This document shows, piece after piece, positions 1 through 9,461 of a stretch of 64,000 nt of DNA. The number at the start of each line of letters is the position of its first letter. Positions within the stretch are counted from its first letter, which is position 1. This stretch comes from Bacillus sp. 103mf. GTDB taxonomy: Bacteria; Bacillota; Bacilli; Bacillales; Bacillaceae_G. A program made the translations under genes and the position numbers. The DNA lies in NCBI RefSeq assembly GCF_900116295.1, contig NZ_FPAF01000009.1, positions 49,097 to 113,096 on the forward strand. Direction: 5' to 3'. The notes under the pieces were generated by a model, which saw only the letters and a program-made list of their open reading frames with translations, did no database searches and had not been told where the DNA came from.

Positions 1-1040
1 AAGTATTCATTCAAAAGGGTGCAGGATTAGGATCAGGTTTTCCTGATGAGCAATATGTAGAAGCAGGAGCAAAAATCGTAGAAACAGCTGAAGAAGCTTG
101 GGCTATGGAAATGGTAATGAAAGTTAAAGAGCCAATTGCAAGCGAATATAAATATTTCCGTGAAGGCCTAATCTTATTCACTTACTTACACTTAGCTCCA
201 GAACCAGAATTAACAAAAGCATTAATTGAAAATAAAGTAGCAGCAATCGCTTACGAAACAGTTCAATTAGAAAATCGTTCTCTACCATTATTAGCGCCTA
301 TGAGTGAAGTTGCAGGTCGTATGGCAGCACAACTTGGTGCACAATTCCTTGAGAAAAACAAAGGTGGAAAAGGTATTTTATTAGCAGGTGTTCCAGGCGT
401 AAAACGCGGTAAAGTAACAATTATTGGCGGTGGACAAGCTGGTACAAATGCTGCTAAAATTGCAGTTGGTTTAGGTGCTGACGTAACAGTTATCGACTTA
501 AGCGCAGATCGTCTTCGTCAATTAGATGATATTTTCGGTAACCAAGTGACAACTTTAATGTCTAATCCTTACAATATTGCACAAGCTGTAAAAGAGTCTG
601 ATCTTGTAATCGGTGCAGTATTAATTCCAGGAGCAAAAGCACCAAAGCTTGTAACAGAAGAAATGATCAAGTCTATGGAGCCAGGTTCTGTTGTAGTTGA
701 TATCGCAATCGACCAAGGTGGTATTTTCGAAACAACTGACCGTATTACAACACATGACAACCCAACTTATGAAAAACACGGCGTAGTTCACTATGCAGTT
801 GCAAACATGCCTGGTGCGGTTCCACGTACATCTACACTTGCATTAACAAATGTTACAGTACCATACGCAGTACAAATCGCAAACAAAGGTTACAAAAAAG
901 CTTGCTTAGAAAACACTGCATTATTAAAAGGTATTAACGCATTAGAAGGCTATGTAACATTCGAAGCTGTTGCAGAAGCACATGGTGTAGAATATAAAGC
1001 AGCAAAAGAATTATTAGAAGCAGAAGCAGTATCTTGCTAA
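1..1040 (+). CDS. ald: alanine dehydrogenase, 5' end outside window
   Basis: This enzyme converts L-alanine to pyruvate and ammonia with NAD, a cytoplasmic catabolic step also used in sporulation and spore germination. The reading frame is open from base 3, so the gene begins before the window; about 345 residues are visible and, against the usual length near 377, some 32 N-terminal residues are missing. The visible part starts in the conserved [13 protein letters not shown] segment. The Rossmann motif [10 protein letters not shown] (about bases 425-455) and the segment [10 protein letters not shown] are typical of the family. A strong terminator follows at 1078-1108. An amino-acid permease gene lies downstream on the same strand, which suggests linked uptake and use of alanine, although that link is inferred. 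Confidence 0.95.
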   Translation, partial: VFIQKGAGLGSGFPDEQYVEAGAKIVETAEEAWAMEMVMKVKEPIASEYKYFREGLILFTYLHLAPEPELTKALIENKVAAIAYETVQLENRSLPLLAPMSEVAGRMAAQLGAQFLEKNKGGKGILLAGVPGVKRGKVTIIGGGQAGTNAAKIAVGLGADVTVIDLSADRLRQLDDIFGNQVTTLMSNPYNIAQAVKESDLVIGAVLIPGAKAPKLVTEEMIKSMEPGSVVVDIAIDQGGIFETTDRITTHDNPTYEKHGVVHYAVANMPGAVPRTSTLALTNVTVPYAVQIANKGYKKACLENTALLKGINALEGYVTFEAVAEAHGVEYKAAKELLEAEAVSC

Positions 1041-1077
1041 TCTAAATATCGAACAATATTTTCATACAACAAGATGA

Positions 1078-1108
1078 GAGCTAAGAGAAGTGCCTCTTAG
1101 CTCTTTTT
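1078..1108 (+). terminator. terminator after ald
   Basis: A perfect 10-bp stem (1078-1087 with 1094-1103) has a 6-base loop and is followed by five T residues. It separates ald from the permease gene, so the permease depends on readthrough or its own promoter. Confidence 0.85.
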
Positions 1109-1129
1109 AACTAGAAGGGGGCAAGAGTC

Positions 1130-2545
1130 GTGGCCAACTTATTTAAAAAGAAATCCGTGACACAATTGTTAAGCCAAAGTCAAAGTAAAACTTTGACAAA
1201 AACATTAGGGGCATTTGACTTAACGATGTTAGGAATTGGAGCGATTATCGGTACAGGAGTACTCGTATTAACTGGATTAGTAGCAGCAAGAGATGCTGGT
1301 CCAGCTGTTATTTTCTCGTTTATGATTGCAGCAATTGTTTGTGGTTTTGCAGCATTATGTTATGCAGAAGTTGCTACAGCGCTTCCTGTATCAGGTAGTG
1401 TATATACGTATGCATATGCAACAATTGGAGAATTTGTTGCCCATTTAATGGGATGGACATTATTGTCAGTTTATGTTTTAACAACAGCAGCGGTAGCCGG
1501 CGGCTGGACGGGTTACTTTAATAATTTAGTAAGCGGATTGGGATTAGAAATTCCGAAACAACTGTTAACGATTCCAGCTCACGGCGGAATTGTGAACCTT
1601 CCAGCGATTTGTATTACGTTAGTATTAACATGGTTACTATCTCGCGGTACGAAAGAAAGTAAACGTGTTAATAATGCAATGGTATTAATTAAAATTAGTA
1701 TTGTTGTATTGTTTATTGCAGTGGGTGTATTCTATGTAAAACCAGTAAACTGGACGCCATTTGCACCGTATGGTATAAGTGGGATTTTTGCCGGAGGAGC
1801 TGCAGTATTCTTTGCTTTCTTAGGATTTGATGCATTAGCAACTTCAGCTGAAGAAGTAAAAAATCCACAGCGTGATTTACCGATTGGTATTATTGCATCG
1901 CTTGCTATTTGTACAGTTATTTATATTGCAGTTTGTCTTGTTATGACAGGAATGGTGTCATACAAAGAATTAAATGTACCAGAAGCGATGTCTTATGTAT
2001 TAGAAGTTGTTGGGCAAGATAAAGTAGCAGGTGTTATCGCAATTGGTGCAGTAATTGGGATTATGGCCGTAATTTTTGCTTATATTTACGCGACAACACG
2101 TGTATTCTTTGCGATGAGCCGTGATGGTTTACTTCCAAAATCATTTGCGAAAATTAACCAAAAAACAGAAGCGCCGGTATTTTCAACATGGTTAACAGGT
2201 ATCGGAAGTGCTTTAATTGCCGGATTTGTCGATTTAAAAGAATTGTCAAACTTAGCGAATATTGGAGCATTATTAACATTTGCGATGGTAGGTGTTTCTG
2301 TACTGATCCTTCGTAAAACACATCCGAAATTACAACGTGGCTTTATGGTACCGCTTGTACCAGTATTACCGATTATTTCAATCGCATGTTGTCTGTTCTT
2401 AATGGTAAACTTACCGCTTACAACATGGTTATACTTCGGTGCTTGGCTTGTGCTAGGAGTTATCGTATACTTCGTATACTCTAAGAAACATAGCCACCTG
2501 CAACAAGATAAAGGTTCGCAAGATCATTTAAAACAAGCAAATTAA
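1130..2545 (+). CDS. APC-family amino acid permease (YfnA-like)
   Basis: This is a 471-residue integral membrane transporter of the amino acid-polyamine-organocation superfamily, resembling Bacillus YfnA and cationic amino acid transporter types. The family signature GIGAIIGTG occurs at residues 35-43 in the first membrane segment, and about twelve hydrophobic segments can be followed along the protein. The conserved stretch FFAFLGFDALATSAEEVKNP lies near the middle. The start is GTG, placed 8-9 bases after an AGAAGGGGGC ribosome site. It stands alone between terminators at 1078-1108 and 2553-2588. The substrate is not clear from sequence; its position behind ald makes alanine or a related small amino acid plausible, but that is inference. 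Confidence 0.88.
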   Translation: MANLFKKKSVTQLLSQSQSKTLTKTLGAFDLTMLGIGAIIGTGVLVLTGLVAARDAGPAVIFSFMIAAIVCGFAALCYAEVATALPVSGSVYTYAYATIGEFVAHLMGWTLLSVYVLTTAAVAGGWTGYFNNLVSGLGLEIPKQLLTIPAHGGIVNLPAICITLVLTWLLSRGTKESKRVNNAMVLIKISIVVLFIAVGVFYVKPVNWTPFAPYGISGIFAGGAAVFFAFLGFDALATSAEEVKNPQRDLPIGIIASLAICTVIYIAVCLVMTGMVSYKELNVPEAMSYVLEVVGQDKVAGVIAIGAVIGIMAVIFAYIYATTRVFFAMSRDGLLPKSFAKINQKTEAPVFSTWLTGIGSALIAGFVDLKELSNLANIGALLTFAMVGVSVLILRKTHPKLQRGFMVPLVPVLPIISIACCLFLMVNLPLTTWLYFGAWLVLGVIVYFVYSKKHSHLQQDKGSQDHLKQAN

Positions 2546-2552
2546 AGGGATA

Positions 2553-2588
2553 AAGCCTTATGCGTTGGGGAGCGCATAAGGCTTTTTT
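2553..2588 (+). terminator. terminator after the permease
   Basis: A 12-bp stem (2553-2564 with 2573-2584) is followed by a T tract, a standard intrinsic terminator. Confidence 0.88.
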
Positions 2589-2658
2589 ATGTTTTTGAAG
2601 GGATTTTAGGAAATCTCATAGAAACATATATGTCGAAAGATGGAAAAGGGGGATAATA

Positions 2659-3219
2659 ATGGTTGTAAAAGAGGGAGTAAAAGTTGTAGTTGGTGCAGAA
2701 GGATATAATAACAATCCAGGGTGGTTACATACACAAGAAAATGAACTAAATTTATTAAAAAGGGAAGATTGGGTGAAAAAATTTGCTCCAAACTCTATAG
2801 CAGCAATCTTAGCAGAGCATGTGTGGGAGCATTTAACATATGAAGAAGGAAGAGAAGCAGCAAAAATTTGTTATGAATTTTTACAGCCGGGTGGTCATCT
2901 TCGCTGTGCCGTACCAGATGCATTTTTCCCAGATGAAGATTATCAAGCAGGCGTACAAGTCGGCGGACCAGGTCCATTAGATCATCCGGCAGCGAGTCAT
3001 AAAATTGTTCATAATTATAAAACGATGACTTCGATGTTTGAAGAAGCTGGTTTTGAAGTGAAATTACTGGAGTATTGTGATGAAAACGGAGAATTTCATT
3101 ATCATGACTGGAATGAAAAAGACGGCTTTATTTATCGTTCCAAACGTTTCGATCATCGCAATCAAGATGGCCAACTTGGTTTTGTTTCGTTGATTGTCGA
3201 TGCGGTTAAGGCTAAGTAA
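2659..3219 (+). CDS. small SAM-dependent methyltransferase-like protein
   Basis: The product has 186 residues and resembles the short predicted SAM-dependent methyltransferases of the COG4627 type. The segment LAEHVWEHLTYEEG (about residues 51-64) corresponds to the post-II region of class I methyltransferases, and LQPGGHLRCAVPD (about 76-88) to motif III. The usual glycine-rich motif I near the N-terminus is degenerate (VVGAEGYNNNPGW), as is common in this short group. The start ATG is preceded by AAAGGGGGAT. It is a single-gene unit; no neighbour suggests a substrate. The methyltransferase fold is fairly safe, the reaction is unknown. Confidence 0.75.
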   Translation: MVVKEGVKVVVGAEGYNNNPGWLHTQENELNLLKREDWVKKFAPNSIAAILAEHVWEHLTYEEGREAAKICYEFLQPGGHLRCAVPDAFFPDEDYQAGVQVGGPGPLDHPAASHKIVHNYKTMTSMFEEAGFEVKLLEYCDENGEFHYHDWNEKDGFIYRSKRFDHRNQDGQLGFVSLIVDAVKAK

Positions 3220-3240
3220 AAGAAAAAAGCGCACAAATTT

Positions 3241-3367
3241 AGCATGTCGTTAATATATCAGCGATTCTTTGGGTATATCGGCGCTTTTTACAATATATCG
3301 ACCGTTTTTTAGCATATATCGGCGATTCGACATGATTTAAAGACCCTTCGACACTGTTCGACATACC
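3241..3367. repeat. family C repeat, first copy (ATATATCGGCG units)
   Basis: Four TATATC(A/G) units occur at about 20-base spacing (3252, 3273, 3292, 3313), ending in a tail ATCGGCGATTCGACA followed by a second TCGACA. The last 40 bases match about 34 of 40 positions of the copy at 31795-31887. No reading frame crosses it. A single further unit lies near 61258. Confidence 0.7.
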
Positions 3368-3375
3368 AAACGTAC

Positions 3376-3415
3376 AAAGAGAACCCTTTAGTATAAATTA
3401 AGGGTTCTCTTTTAG
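3376..3415. terminator. bidirectional-type terminator hairpin
   Basis: Arms 3376-3388 and 3400-3412 form a perfect 13-bp stem with A residues before and T residues after it. It lies 160 bases after the methyltransferase gene. Confidence 0.75.
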
Positions 3416-3462
3416 GTTCATCACTGTAACATGGGGTTGTTTTTTTGGAAATGAATCATTTT

Positions 3463-3572
3463 TCATACACGGAACGGAGAGTGGCGACTCCTGCGGGAAT
3501 AGCGAGGAAAGTGAGACCCCGCAGGCTCGCTCTCGCCCGCGGAAAGCGTCCACTCGGAGTGGAGTGTACATC
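3463..3572. repeat. family D GC-rich Bacillus repeat
   Basis: This stretch of about 110 bp is much richer in G and C than its surroundings and contains the blocks GCGACTCCTGCGGGA, CCCCGCAGG and GCCCGCGGAAAGCG. These blocks, in this order, are familiar from a dispersed intergenic repeat in many Bacillus and Geobacillus genomes. CCTGCGGG and CCCGCAGG can pair. It is non-coding as far as can be seen. Confidence 0.75.
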
Positions 3573-3642
3573 TTATATGTCCCCCGTCTTTTGGTGATGA
3601 ACCTTTTCTTATGAAATTTTCAAAAAATAAAACCAGAAATGA

Positions 3643-3710
3643 TTGACACATATGAACAATCACTCATATAATAAAAATATAAAATATATGAACAATTACT
3701 CATATGTTCA
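3643..3710 (+). promoter_or_regulatory. cadC promoter with two CadC-type operators
   Basis: A TTGACA box (3643-3648) and a TATAAT box (3667-3672) are 18 bases apart. Between them lies TATGAACAATCACTCATA, and a near-identical second site with the core TATGAACAATTACTCATA follows at about 3687-3704. Such TATGA-N8-TCATA sites are the kind bound by ArsR/SmtB metal sensors, so metal-free CadC probably represses this operon and Cd, Pb or Zn releases it. Confidence 0.82.
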
Positions 3711-3729
3711 AATGAAGAGGTGAGCTATT

Positions 3730-4107
3730 GTGACGGAACAAAAAGTAGAAACAAATGAAGAAACGTGTTTACAAAATGTCATTCATCAAGAAGTTGTAGA
3801 AAAAGTACAACAAACGATTCCACAGGATGATAGCTTAAGTCAAGTAGCAGAGTTATTTAAAGTATTAGGAGACCGTACGCGCACACGTATTTTACACGCC
3901 TTATTTGAGGCAGAAATGTGTGTATGTGATTTAGCATATTTACTCGGAATGACGCAGTCGTCTATTTCCCACCAATTACGTGTATTAAAGCAAGCGAAGC
4001 TGGTCAAAAATCGTAAAGAGGGAAAAGTAGTGTATTATTCACTTGCAGACCATCACGTTATTCATATTTTCGAGCAAGCATTTGAGCACGTAAATGAAGA
4101 AAAATAG
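3730..4107 (+). CDS. cadC: ArsR-family metal-sensing repressor
   Basis: This 125-residue winged-helix repressor should bind the operators upstream of its own gene and let go when it binds cadmium, lead or zinc. The helix-turn-helix lies around residues 65-95 (LAYLLGMTQSSISHQLRVLK). The Cys-Val-Cys-Asp motif at C64 and C66, together with N-terminal C13, matches the alpha3N metal site of staphylococcal CadC. The start is GTG behind a GAAGAGGTGAG site. The cadA gene follows after 23 bases with its own AAGGAGG, so the two form an operon. Confidence 0.9.
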   Translation: MTEQKVETNEETCLQNVIHQEVVEKVQQTIPQDDSLSQVAELFKVLGDRTRTRILHALFEAEMCVCDLAYLLGMTQSSISHQLRVLKQAKLVKNRKEGKVVYYSLADHHVIHIFEQAFEHVNEEK

Positions 4108-4130
4108 AAACAACACAAGGAGGAACAAGT

Positions 4131-6494
4131 ATGGGGGAAGCATTGGTAAAACGAAAACTTGTGTTAGAGGGATTGGACTGCGCAAACTGTGCAATGAAAA
4201 TTGAAAAAGGTGTAGGAGAACTAGAGGATGTATCATCGTGTTCTGTTAACTTCGTAACGAAAACGATGACGGTAGAAACAGCGAAACAAAATGAAGAACA
4301 TGTTGTCAAAGAAGCAACACAACTCGTAAATAAATTAGAACCGCATATTTATGTGAAAGAAGAACAAAAAACAAAAATAGCAAAAGAAACATTTATACTA
4401 GAAGGTTTGGATTGTGCAAACTGCGCGATGAAAATCGAAACAAAAATAAACGAAATGCCTGCAATTACATCCGCATCTGTTGATTTTGTTTCTAAAAAAT
4501 TAAGAATAGAAGTAGCAAATAAACAAGAATTAGAGACAACTGTTGAGCAGATAAAAGAAGTCGTACAGAAATTAGAACCAGAAGTAAACGTAGTGCGTGA
4601 GAAAGAGAAAACAGAGCATAGTCATAGTCATGATCACGGAGAAGCGAATACGAAAAAAATGATTTGGCGGTTATCGATTGGGGCGATTTTAACTGCTATT
4701 GCTGCACTAGCTTCATTACCGCAAATCATCATAATTCCACTTTTCGTGATTGCTTATATGATTATAGGCGGCGATATAGTTTTACGTGCTGCAAAGAATA
4801 TTGTACGCGGACAGGTGTTTGACGAAAACTTTTTAATGGCAATTGCAACACTTGGTGCTTTTGGGACTCAAAACTATTCAGAAGCTGTCGCGGTAATGCT
4901 CTTTTATCAAGTAGGTGAACTGTTCCAAAGCATTGCGGTAAATCGTTCCCGTAAGTCAATTAGTTCATTAATGGACATTCGACCTGATTACGCAAACTTA
5001 AAGATAGGAAATGAATCGAAACAAGTATCGCCAGAAGATGTGCAAATTGGTGATTTCATTATCGTCAAACCAGGTGAAAAAGTACCGTTAGACGGTAAAG
5101 TAATCGAAGGAACATCGATGGTAGATACATCGGCGTTAACAGGAGAATCTGTACCTCGTGAAGTAGAAGTCGGCAGCGATGTATTAAGCGGTTTTGTGAA
5201 TCAAAATGGTGTCTTAACAATCGAAGTGACGAAAGAATACGGTGAATCTACGGTTTCAAAAATTCTTGATTTAGTGCAAAATGCAAGTAGTCGTAAAGCA
5301 CCGACAGAAAACTTTATTACGAAGTTTGCTCGTTATTATACACCAGCTGTCGTCGTTACAGCTGCAGTATTAGCTTTTGTTCCACCGCTTATTATAGAGG
5401 GGGCAACGTTCTCAGATTGGATTTATAGAGCGCTCGTCTTTCTTGTTATCTCTTGTCCTTGTGCATTGGTTGTTTCGATTCCACTTGGGTTCTTCGGAGG
5501 TATTGGCGCAGCATCTAAGAGCGGAATTTTAGTGAAGGGCAGTAACTATTTAGAAGCATTAAATGATGTAAAACATATCGTATTTGATAAGACAGGTACG
5601 TTAACAAAAGGTGTCTTTAAAGTAACAGATATGCAACCAGGCGAATTTGTGACGAAAGAAGAATTGTTACAGTATGCAGCATTTGCAGAGGTATATTCGA
5701 ATCATCCAATCGCGCAGTCCATTCGAGCTGCATATGGAAAAGTAGTCAATGAGCATATGATTGAAGAGTATAATGAAATTTCTGGTCACGGCACAGTTGT
5801 GAAAGTGAACGGAAAAGAGATCTCTGCTGGAAACGCAAAGTTAATGAGAAAAGAAAATATTCCATTCCAGCAACCGCAAACTGTTGGAACACTTGTACAC
5901 GTAGCTGTAGATGGTATGTATGCTGGATACATTGTCATTTCTGATGAAATCAAAGAGGATGCTAAGCAAGCAATTCAATCGTTAAAACAACTTGGTGTAA
6001 AAAGAACCGTTATGTTAACCGGCGATGCAAAATCAGTCGGAGAAGCAGTTGGGAAACAACTGGGGATTGACGAAGTCCATGCCGAACTGTTGCCGCAGCA
6101 AAAAGTAGAAGAAATTGAGAAAATTGATGCGACGAAACATCCGAAAGAAAAAATTGCGTTTGTTGGAGACGGTATTAACGATACACCTGTATTAGCAAGA
6201 GCGGATGTTGGGATTGCGATGGGTGGTTTAGGATCAGATGCAGCAATTGAAGCGGCTGACATTGTAATCATGACAGATGAGCCTTCGAAAATAGGAGCGG
6301 CTATTCAAATTGCAAAACGCACGCGCAGTATCGTATGGCAAAACATCATTTTTGCCTTAGGGATAAAAGGAGTTGTTCTTTTATTAGGGGCATTCGGCAT
6401 TGCAACGATGTGGGAAGCTGTCTTCTCAGATGTTGGTGTAACGTTGCTGGCTGTGTTAAATGCGATGCGTGTGCTACGAGTAAAGGATTTGTAA
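4131..6494 (+). CDS. cadA: P1B-type heavy-metal exporting ATPase
   Basis: This 787-residue membrane pump uses ATP to expel Cd2+, Zn2+ or Pb2+. Two N-terminal heavy-metal-associated domains each carry GLDCANCAMKIE (C17/C20 and C95/C98). A His-rich linker (HSHSHDHG) follows near residues 164-171. The membrane core has the ion motif SCPCALV (C442-P-C444), the phosphorylation motif DKTGTLT begins at D486, and a GDGINDTP hinge motif lies near the C-terminus. CPC with a CadC regulator points to the Zn/Cd/Pb subgroup rather than copper. Two HMA domains is one more than many CadA proteins have. A terminator shared with the convergent pncB gene follows. Confidence 0.93.
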   Translation: MGEALVKRKLVLEGLDCANCAMKIEKGVGELEDVSSCSVNFVTKTMTVETAKQNEEHVVKEATQLVNKLEPHIYVKEEQKTKIAKETFILEGLDCANCAMKIETKINEMPAITSASVDFVSKKLRIEVANKQELETTVEQIKEVVQKLEPEVNVVREKEKTEHSHSHDHGEANTKKMIWRLSIGAILTAIAALASLPQIIIIPLFVIAYMIIGGDIVLRAAKNIVRGQVFDENFLMAIATLGAFGTQNYSEAVAVMLFYQVGELFQSIAVNRSRKSISSLMDIRPDYANLKIGNESKQVSPEDVQIGDFIIVKPGEKVPLDGKVIEGTSMVDTSALTGESVPREVEVGSDVLSGFVNQNGVLTIEVTKEYGESTVSKILDLVQNASSRKAPTENFITKFARYYTPAVVVTAAVLAFVPPLIIEGATFSDWIYRALVFLVISCPCALVVSIPLGFFGGIGAASKSGILVKGSNYLEALNDVKHIVFDKTGTLTKGVFKVTDMQPGEFVTKEELLQYAAFAEVYSNHPIAQSIRAAYGKVVNEHMIEEYNEISGHGTVVKVNGKEISAGNAKLMRKENIPFQQPQTVGTLVHVAVDGMYAGYIVISDEIKEDAKQAIQSLKQLGVKRTVMLTGDAKSVGEAVGKQLGIDEVHAELLPQQKVEEIEKIDATKHPKEKIAFVGDGINDTPVLARADVGIAMGGLGSDAAIEAADIVIMTDEPSKIGAAIQIAKRTRSIVWQNIIFALGIKGVVLLLGAFGIATMWEAVFSDVGVTLLAVLNAMRVLRVKDL

Positions 6495-6500
6495 AAGCAA

Positions 6501-6536
6501 AAGGAGAGAAGCGAGGTGCTTCTCTCCTTATTTTTT
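6501..6536. terminator. bidirectional terminator between cadA and pncB
   Basis: A perfect 12-bp stem (6501-6512 with 6518-6529) has a 5-base loop and T tracts on both strands. The arm overlaps the pncB stop codon at 6528-6530. Confidence 0.88.
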
Positions 6537-7991
6537 GATAGAATTTACAATTTGTTCTCGCACAGTTTGAATATAATTCATTTTATGATCCCAGCACACT
6601 TGGCTTAAATCGACTGGATATTCTTCTGGATTCAGCGTCCGTTTATACTCTTCCCATAAGAAGGATAAGCTGCTTTGTGCATGGCGCTGAATATGAAGGA
6701 TGTCAGGTAATTCGTATGTGAGCTGCCCGTTCACAAATATATCATGATGCAGCTCTTTTGCTTCAAAGTTCGTAACAAATTTACTAATATACGTATGAAC
6801 AGGGTGGAACATTTTTAAACGCTCTTCTTGCTGCGGTTCTTCCGTTTCTAATGCAATATAATCGCCTTCTGCATGCTGATTGATACGATTGATAATACGA
6901 TAGATACGCTTTAATCCTGGTGTTGTAATTTTCTCAGGATTGGACGAAATTTTAATTGTGTCGTTTAGTGTACCGTTTTCATCTTCGATACAAACTAATT
7001 TATAAACAGCGCCTAATGCTGGCTGTTCAAACGATGTGATTAGTTTTGTTCCGACACCCCATACGTCAATTTTGGCTCCTTGCGATTTTAAATGTAAAAT
7101 CGTGTATTCATCCAAGTCGCTCGAAGCAATAATTTTTGTATTGGTAAATCCAGCAGCATCTAACATTTTACGTGCTTCTTTAGATAAGTACGCCATATCG
7201 CCGCTATCGAGGCGGATGCCATGAAAGTTAATGCGATCACCAAATTCTTTTGCGACGCGGATCGCATTTGGTACACCAGATTTTAATGTGTCGTATGTAT
7301 CAACGAGAAAAACACATTTTTCATGTGTTTCCGCATATTTTTTGAAGGCTACATACTCATCGCGATACGCTTGTACAAATGAATGAGCATGTGTACCAGC
7401 AACAGGAATACCAAATCGTTTTCCAGCTCGAACATTACTTGTTGAAGAAAAACCGCCGATGAATGCTGCTCTTGTTCCCCAAAGTGCTGCATCAAATTCA
7501 TGAGCACGGCGTGTTCCGAATTCAAGAAGTTCATCATCACCAGCTGCATGCTTCATCCGTGCAGCTTTTGTAGCAATTAATGTTTGGTAGTTCACAATAT
7601 TTAAAAGTGCGGTTTCAATAATTTGTGCTTCTCCAAGTGGTGCTTCTATACGCAAAAGGGGTTCGTTATGAAAGACAACCTCGCCTTCCTGCATACTGCG
7701 AATGGAGCCAGTAAACTTCATATTTTGTAAGTAGTGTAAAAAATCTTCTTCAAATTGCAGCTCTTTGAGATAAGCGATATCACTTTCTGTAAACCGAAAG
7801 TTCTTCACATACTCTATAATCTTCTCGAGCCCTGCAAAAATAGCATAACCATTTTCAAAAGGCAGCTTACGAAAGTATAAATCGAATACTGCCCGGCGAT
7901 TATGAATATTATCCTTCCAATATGTATAGGCCATATTCATTTGATATAAGTCTGTGTGTAAGGCGTAGCTATCGTCTTTATAATGCCCCAT
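6528..7991 (-). CDS. pncB: nicotinate phosphoribosyltransferase
   Basis: This 487-residue cytoplasmic enzyme makes nicotinate mononucleotide from nicotinate and phosphoribosyl pyrophosphate, the entry step of the Preiss-Handler NAD salvage route. The N-terminal segment ALHTDLYQMNMAYTYW is characteristic, and the FGTRRAHEFDAALWGTRAA block followed by AGTHAHSFVQ holds the substrate and phosphohistidine region. The length fits the Bacillus form. The ATG is preceded by TGGAGGTG, and a TATACT -10 element lies about 35 bases upstream. It is a lone gene, convergent with cadA. Confidence 0.93.
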   Translation of the reverse strand: MGHYKDDSYALHTDLYQMNMAYTYWKDNIHNRRAVFDLYFRKLPFENGYAIFAGLEKIIEYVKNFRFTESDIAYLKELQFEEDFLHYLQNMKFTGSIRSMQEGEVVFHNEPLLRIEAPLGEAQIIETALLNIVNYQTLIATKAARMKHAAGDDELLEFGTRRAHEFDAALWGTRAAFIGGFSSTSNVRAGKRFGIPVAGTHAHSFVQAYRDEYVAFKKYAETHEKCVFLVDTYDTLKSGVPNAIRVAKEFGDRINFHGIRLDSGDMAYLSKEARKMLDAAGFTNTKIIASSDLDEYTILHLKSQGAKIDVWGVGTKLITSFEQPALGAVYKLVCIEDENGTLNDTIKISSNPEKITTPGLKRIYRIINRINQHAEGDYIALETEEPQQEERLKMFHPVHTYISKFVTNFEAKELHHDIFVNGQLTYELPDILHIQRHAQSSLSFLWEEYKRTLNPEEYPVDLSQVCWDHKMNYIQTVREQIVNSIKK

Positions 7992-8187
7992 AACATAAAC
8001 ACCTCCATATTTTGGTTATAGTATACCTCTTTTTTAAAGTTTTTTTGCTAAAAACTATACATATCATAAATGTTATAAAGTAAAAATAAAAAATCCTTCG
8101 GAATATTTTTATTTATCAATTTATATTTTGGTAAAATTTATGTATTATTAAAGTACTAGGGGATAACTTAGAATGGAGGAGGGGACT

Positions 8188-9459
8188 ATGCAACAAAATC
8201 TAGAAAAAATGGGTAAGCAAATTTTTTACAAACGACTCCAACAAAAAATGACACAAGAAGAACTTTGTCAAGGCATTTGTTCCGTCTCATATTTAAGTAA
8301 AATTGAAAATGGAAAAATTGAGGCCTCAGAAGAAATATTGCAGTTATTATGTACGAGATTAGAGATTGCAGTTTCGGATTTAAGAGATATTGAAGCTGAA
8401 GTGAAAGAAAAGTTAGAGGAGTGGTTAAAGGCACTAGTTCAATTAGATAAATATAAAGTTGAAGAGTTATATACAGAATTAGAAGCAGAAATGCAACAAA
8501 TTGTAGATTTTGAAATTGTGAATTATTATAAGTTATTATATACAAGATATTTAATTATGAAGAGAAATATACCAGCCCTTAAAGAGGAGTTGGAGAAACT
8601 AAAAAAGGTTTATAAAAAATATTCTCCATTTCAGCAGCTGCTATATCAGTATAGTCAGGCTTTATGCTATTGCCTACAGCATAAATGGCCAGAGGGATTA
8701 CGGTTTTTAATTCAGACAGAGTTAATGGCAAAAGAACAAGATTATTATGAAACTGGAATTTATTATAATTTAGCACTTGCATATACTCATTTGGAAATTC
8801 CACATATGGCACTTCATTTTGCTAATATTGCCATGGAAGGATTTCGAAATGAATATAAATTTCGAAACGTAATTAATTGTCAAATCATCGTTGCGTTAAG
8901 CTATATTGAAAAAGGACAGTATGATGAAGCATTAAAAATTTATGAGAGTATACTACGTGAAGCGGATTCTTTTTCTGAAAAAGATGTATTGATGGCAATG
9001 GTATTAAGTAATATTGGCACTATACATTATAGAAAAAAAGAGTATGAAGAAGCTAAAAAATACTATACAAAAAGTTTACACTATCAAAACATAGAAGATG
9101 TAAACTACGTCGATACATTATATGAGATGGCGTTGCAATGTATTCACCTTGAACAATTAGAAGAAGCAAAAGAGTGGATTGACAAGGGTATTGCTTCTGC
9201 TAAGAAAGATGAAAGGTGTAATACGAAGTTGTACTTACTGCTTATGCTTCGTTATAAGTATTATACAGAACCAAGCGTAAATAAAGTATTCTTAGAAACT
9301 GAAGCAATACCTTTTTTCAAAAATGCAGGAAGTAAAAAAGAATTAAAGAAAGTATATATAGAACTTGCTGAGTATTTTGAGAATTATTCACAGTTCAAAG
9401 AAAGCAATCATTATTATAAGTTAGCAATTGAAGTGCTCGAAACGATACGGGAGGGATAA
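8188..9459 (+). CDS. nprR: RRNPP quorum-sensing regulator NprR
   Basis: The product has 423 residues: an N-terminal helix-turn-helix (about 8-60, with QEELCQGICSVSYLSKIENG) and then tetratricopeptide repeats to the C-terminus. In the B. cereus group NprR binds the re-imported NprX peptide and then activates nprA and necrotrophic genes; the peptide-free protein acts on the sporulation phosphorelay in place of a Rap protein. The start ATG at 8188 sits four bases after GGAGGAGGGG and gives the known family length; an ATG at 8173 overlaps the ribosome site and is unlikely. nprX follows after two bases and nprA after that, the canonical order. Confidence 0.93.
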   Translation: MQQNLEKMGKQIFYKRLQQKMTQEELCQGICSVSYLSKIENGKIEASEEILQLLCTRLEIAVSDLRDIEAEVKEKLEEWLKALVQLDKYKVEELYTELEAEMQQIVDFEIVNYYKLLYTRYLIMKRNIPALKEELEKLKKVYKKYSPFQQLLYQYSQALCYCLQHKWPEGLRFLIQTELMAKEQDYYETGIYYNLALAYTHLEIPHMALHFANIAMEGFRNEYKFRNVINCQIIVALSYIEKGQYDEALKIYESILREADSFSEKDVLMAMVLSNIGTIHYRKKEYEEAKKYYTKSLHYQNIEDVNYVDTLYEMALQCIHLEQLEEAKEWIDKGIASAKKDERCNTKLYLLLMLRYKYYTEPSVNKVFLETEAIPFFKNAGSKKELKKVYIELAEYFENYSQFKESNHYYKLAIEVLETIREG

Positions 9460-9461
9460 AG

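Noticed and set aside
3463-3663. 66-codon minus-strand frame over the GC-rich repeat
   Set aside because: It runs through the family D repeat and the cadC promoter; the frame comes from the repeat's composition.
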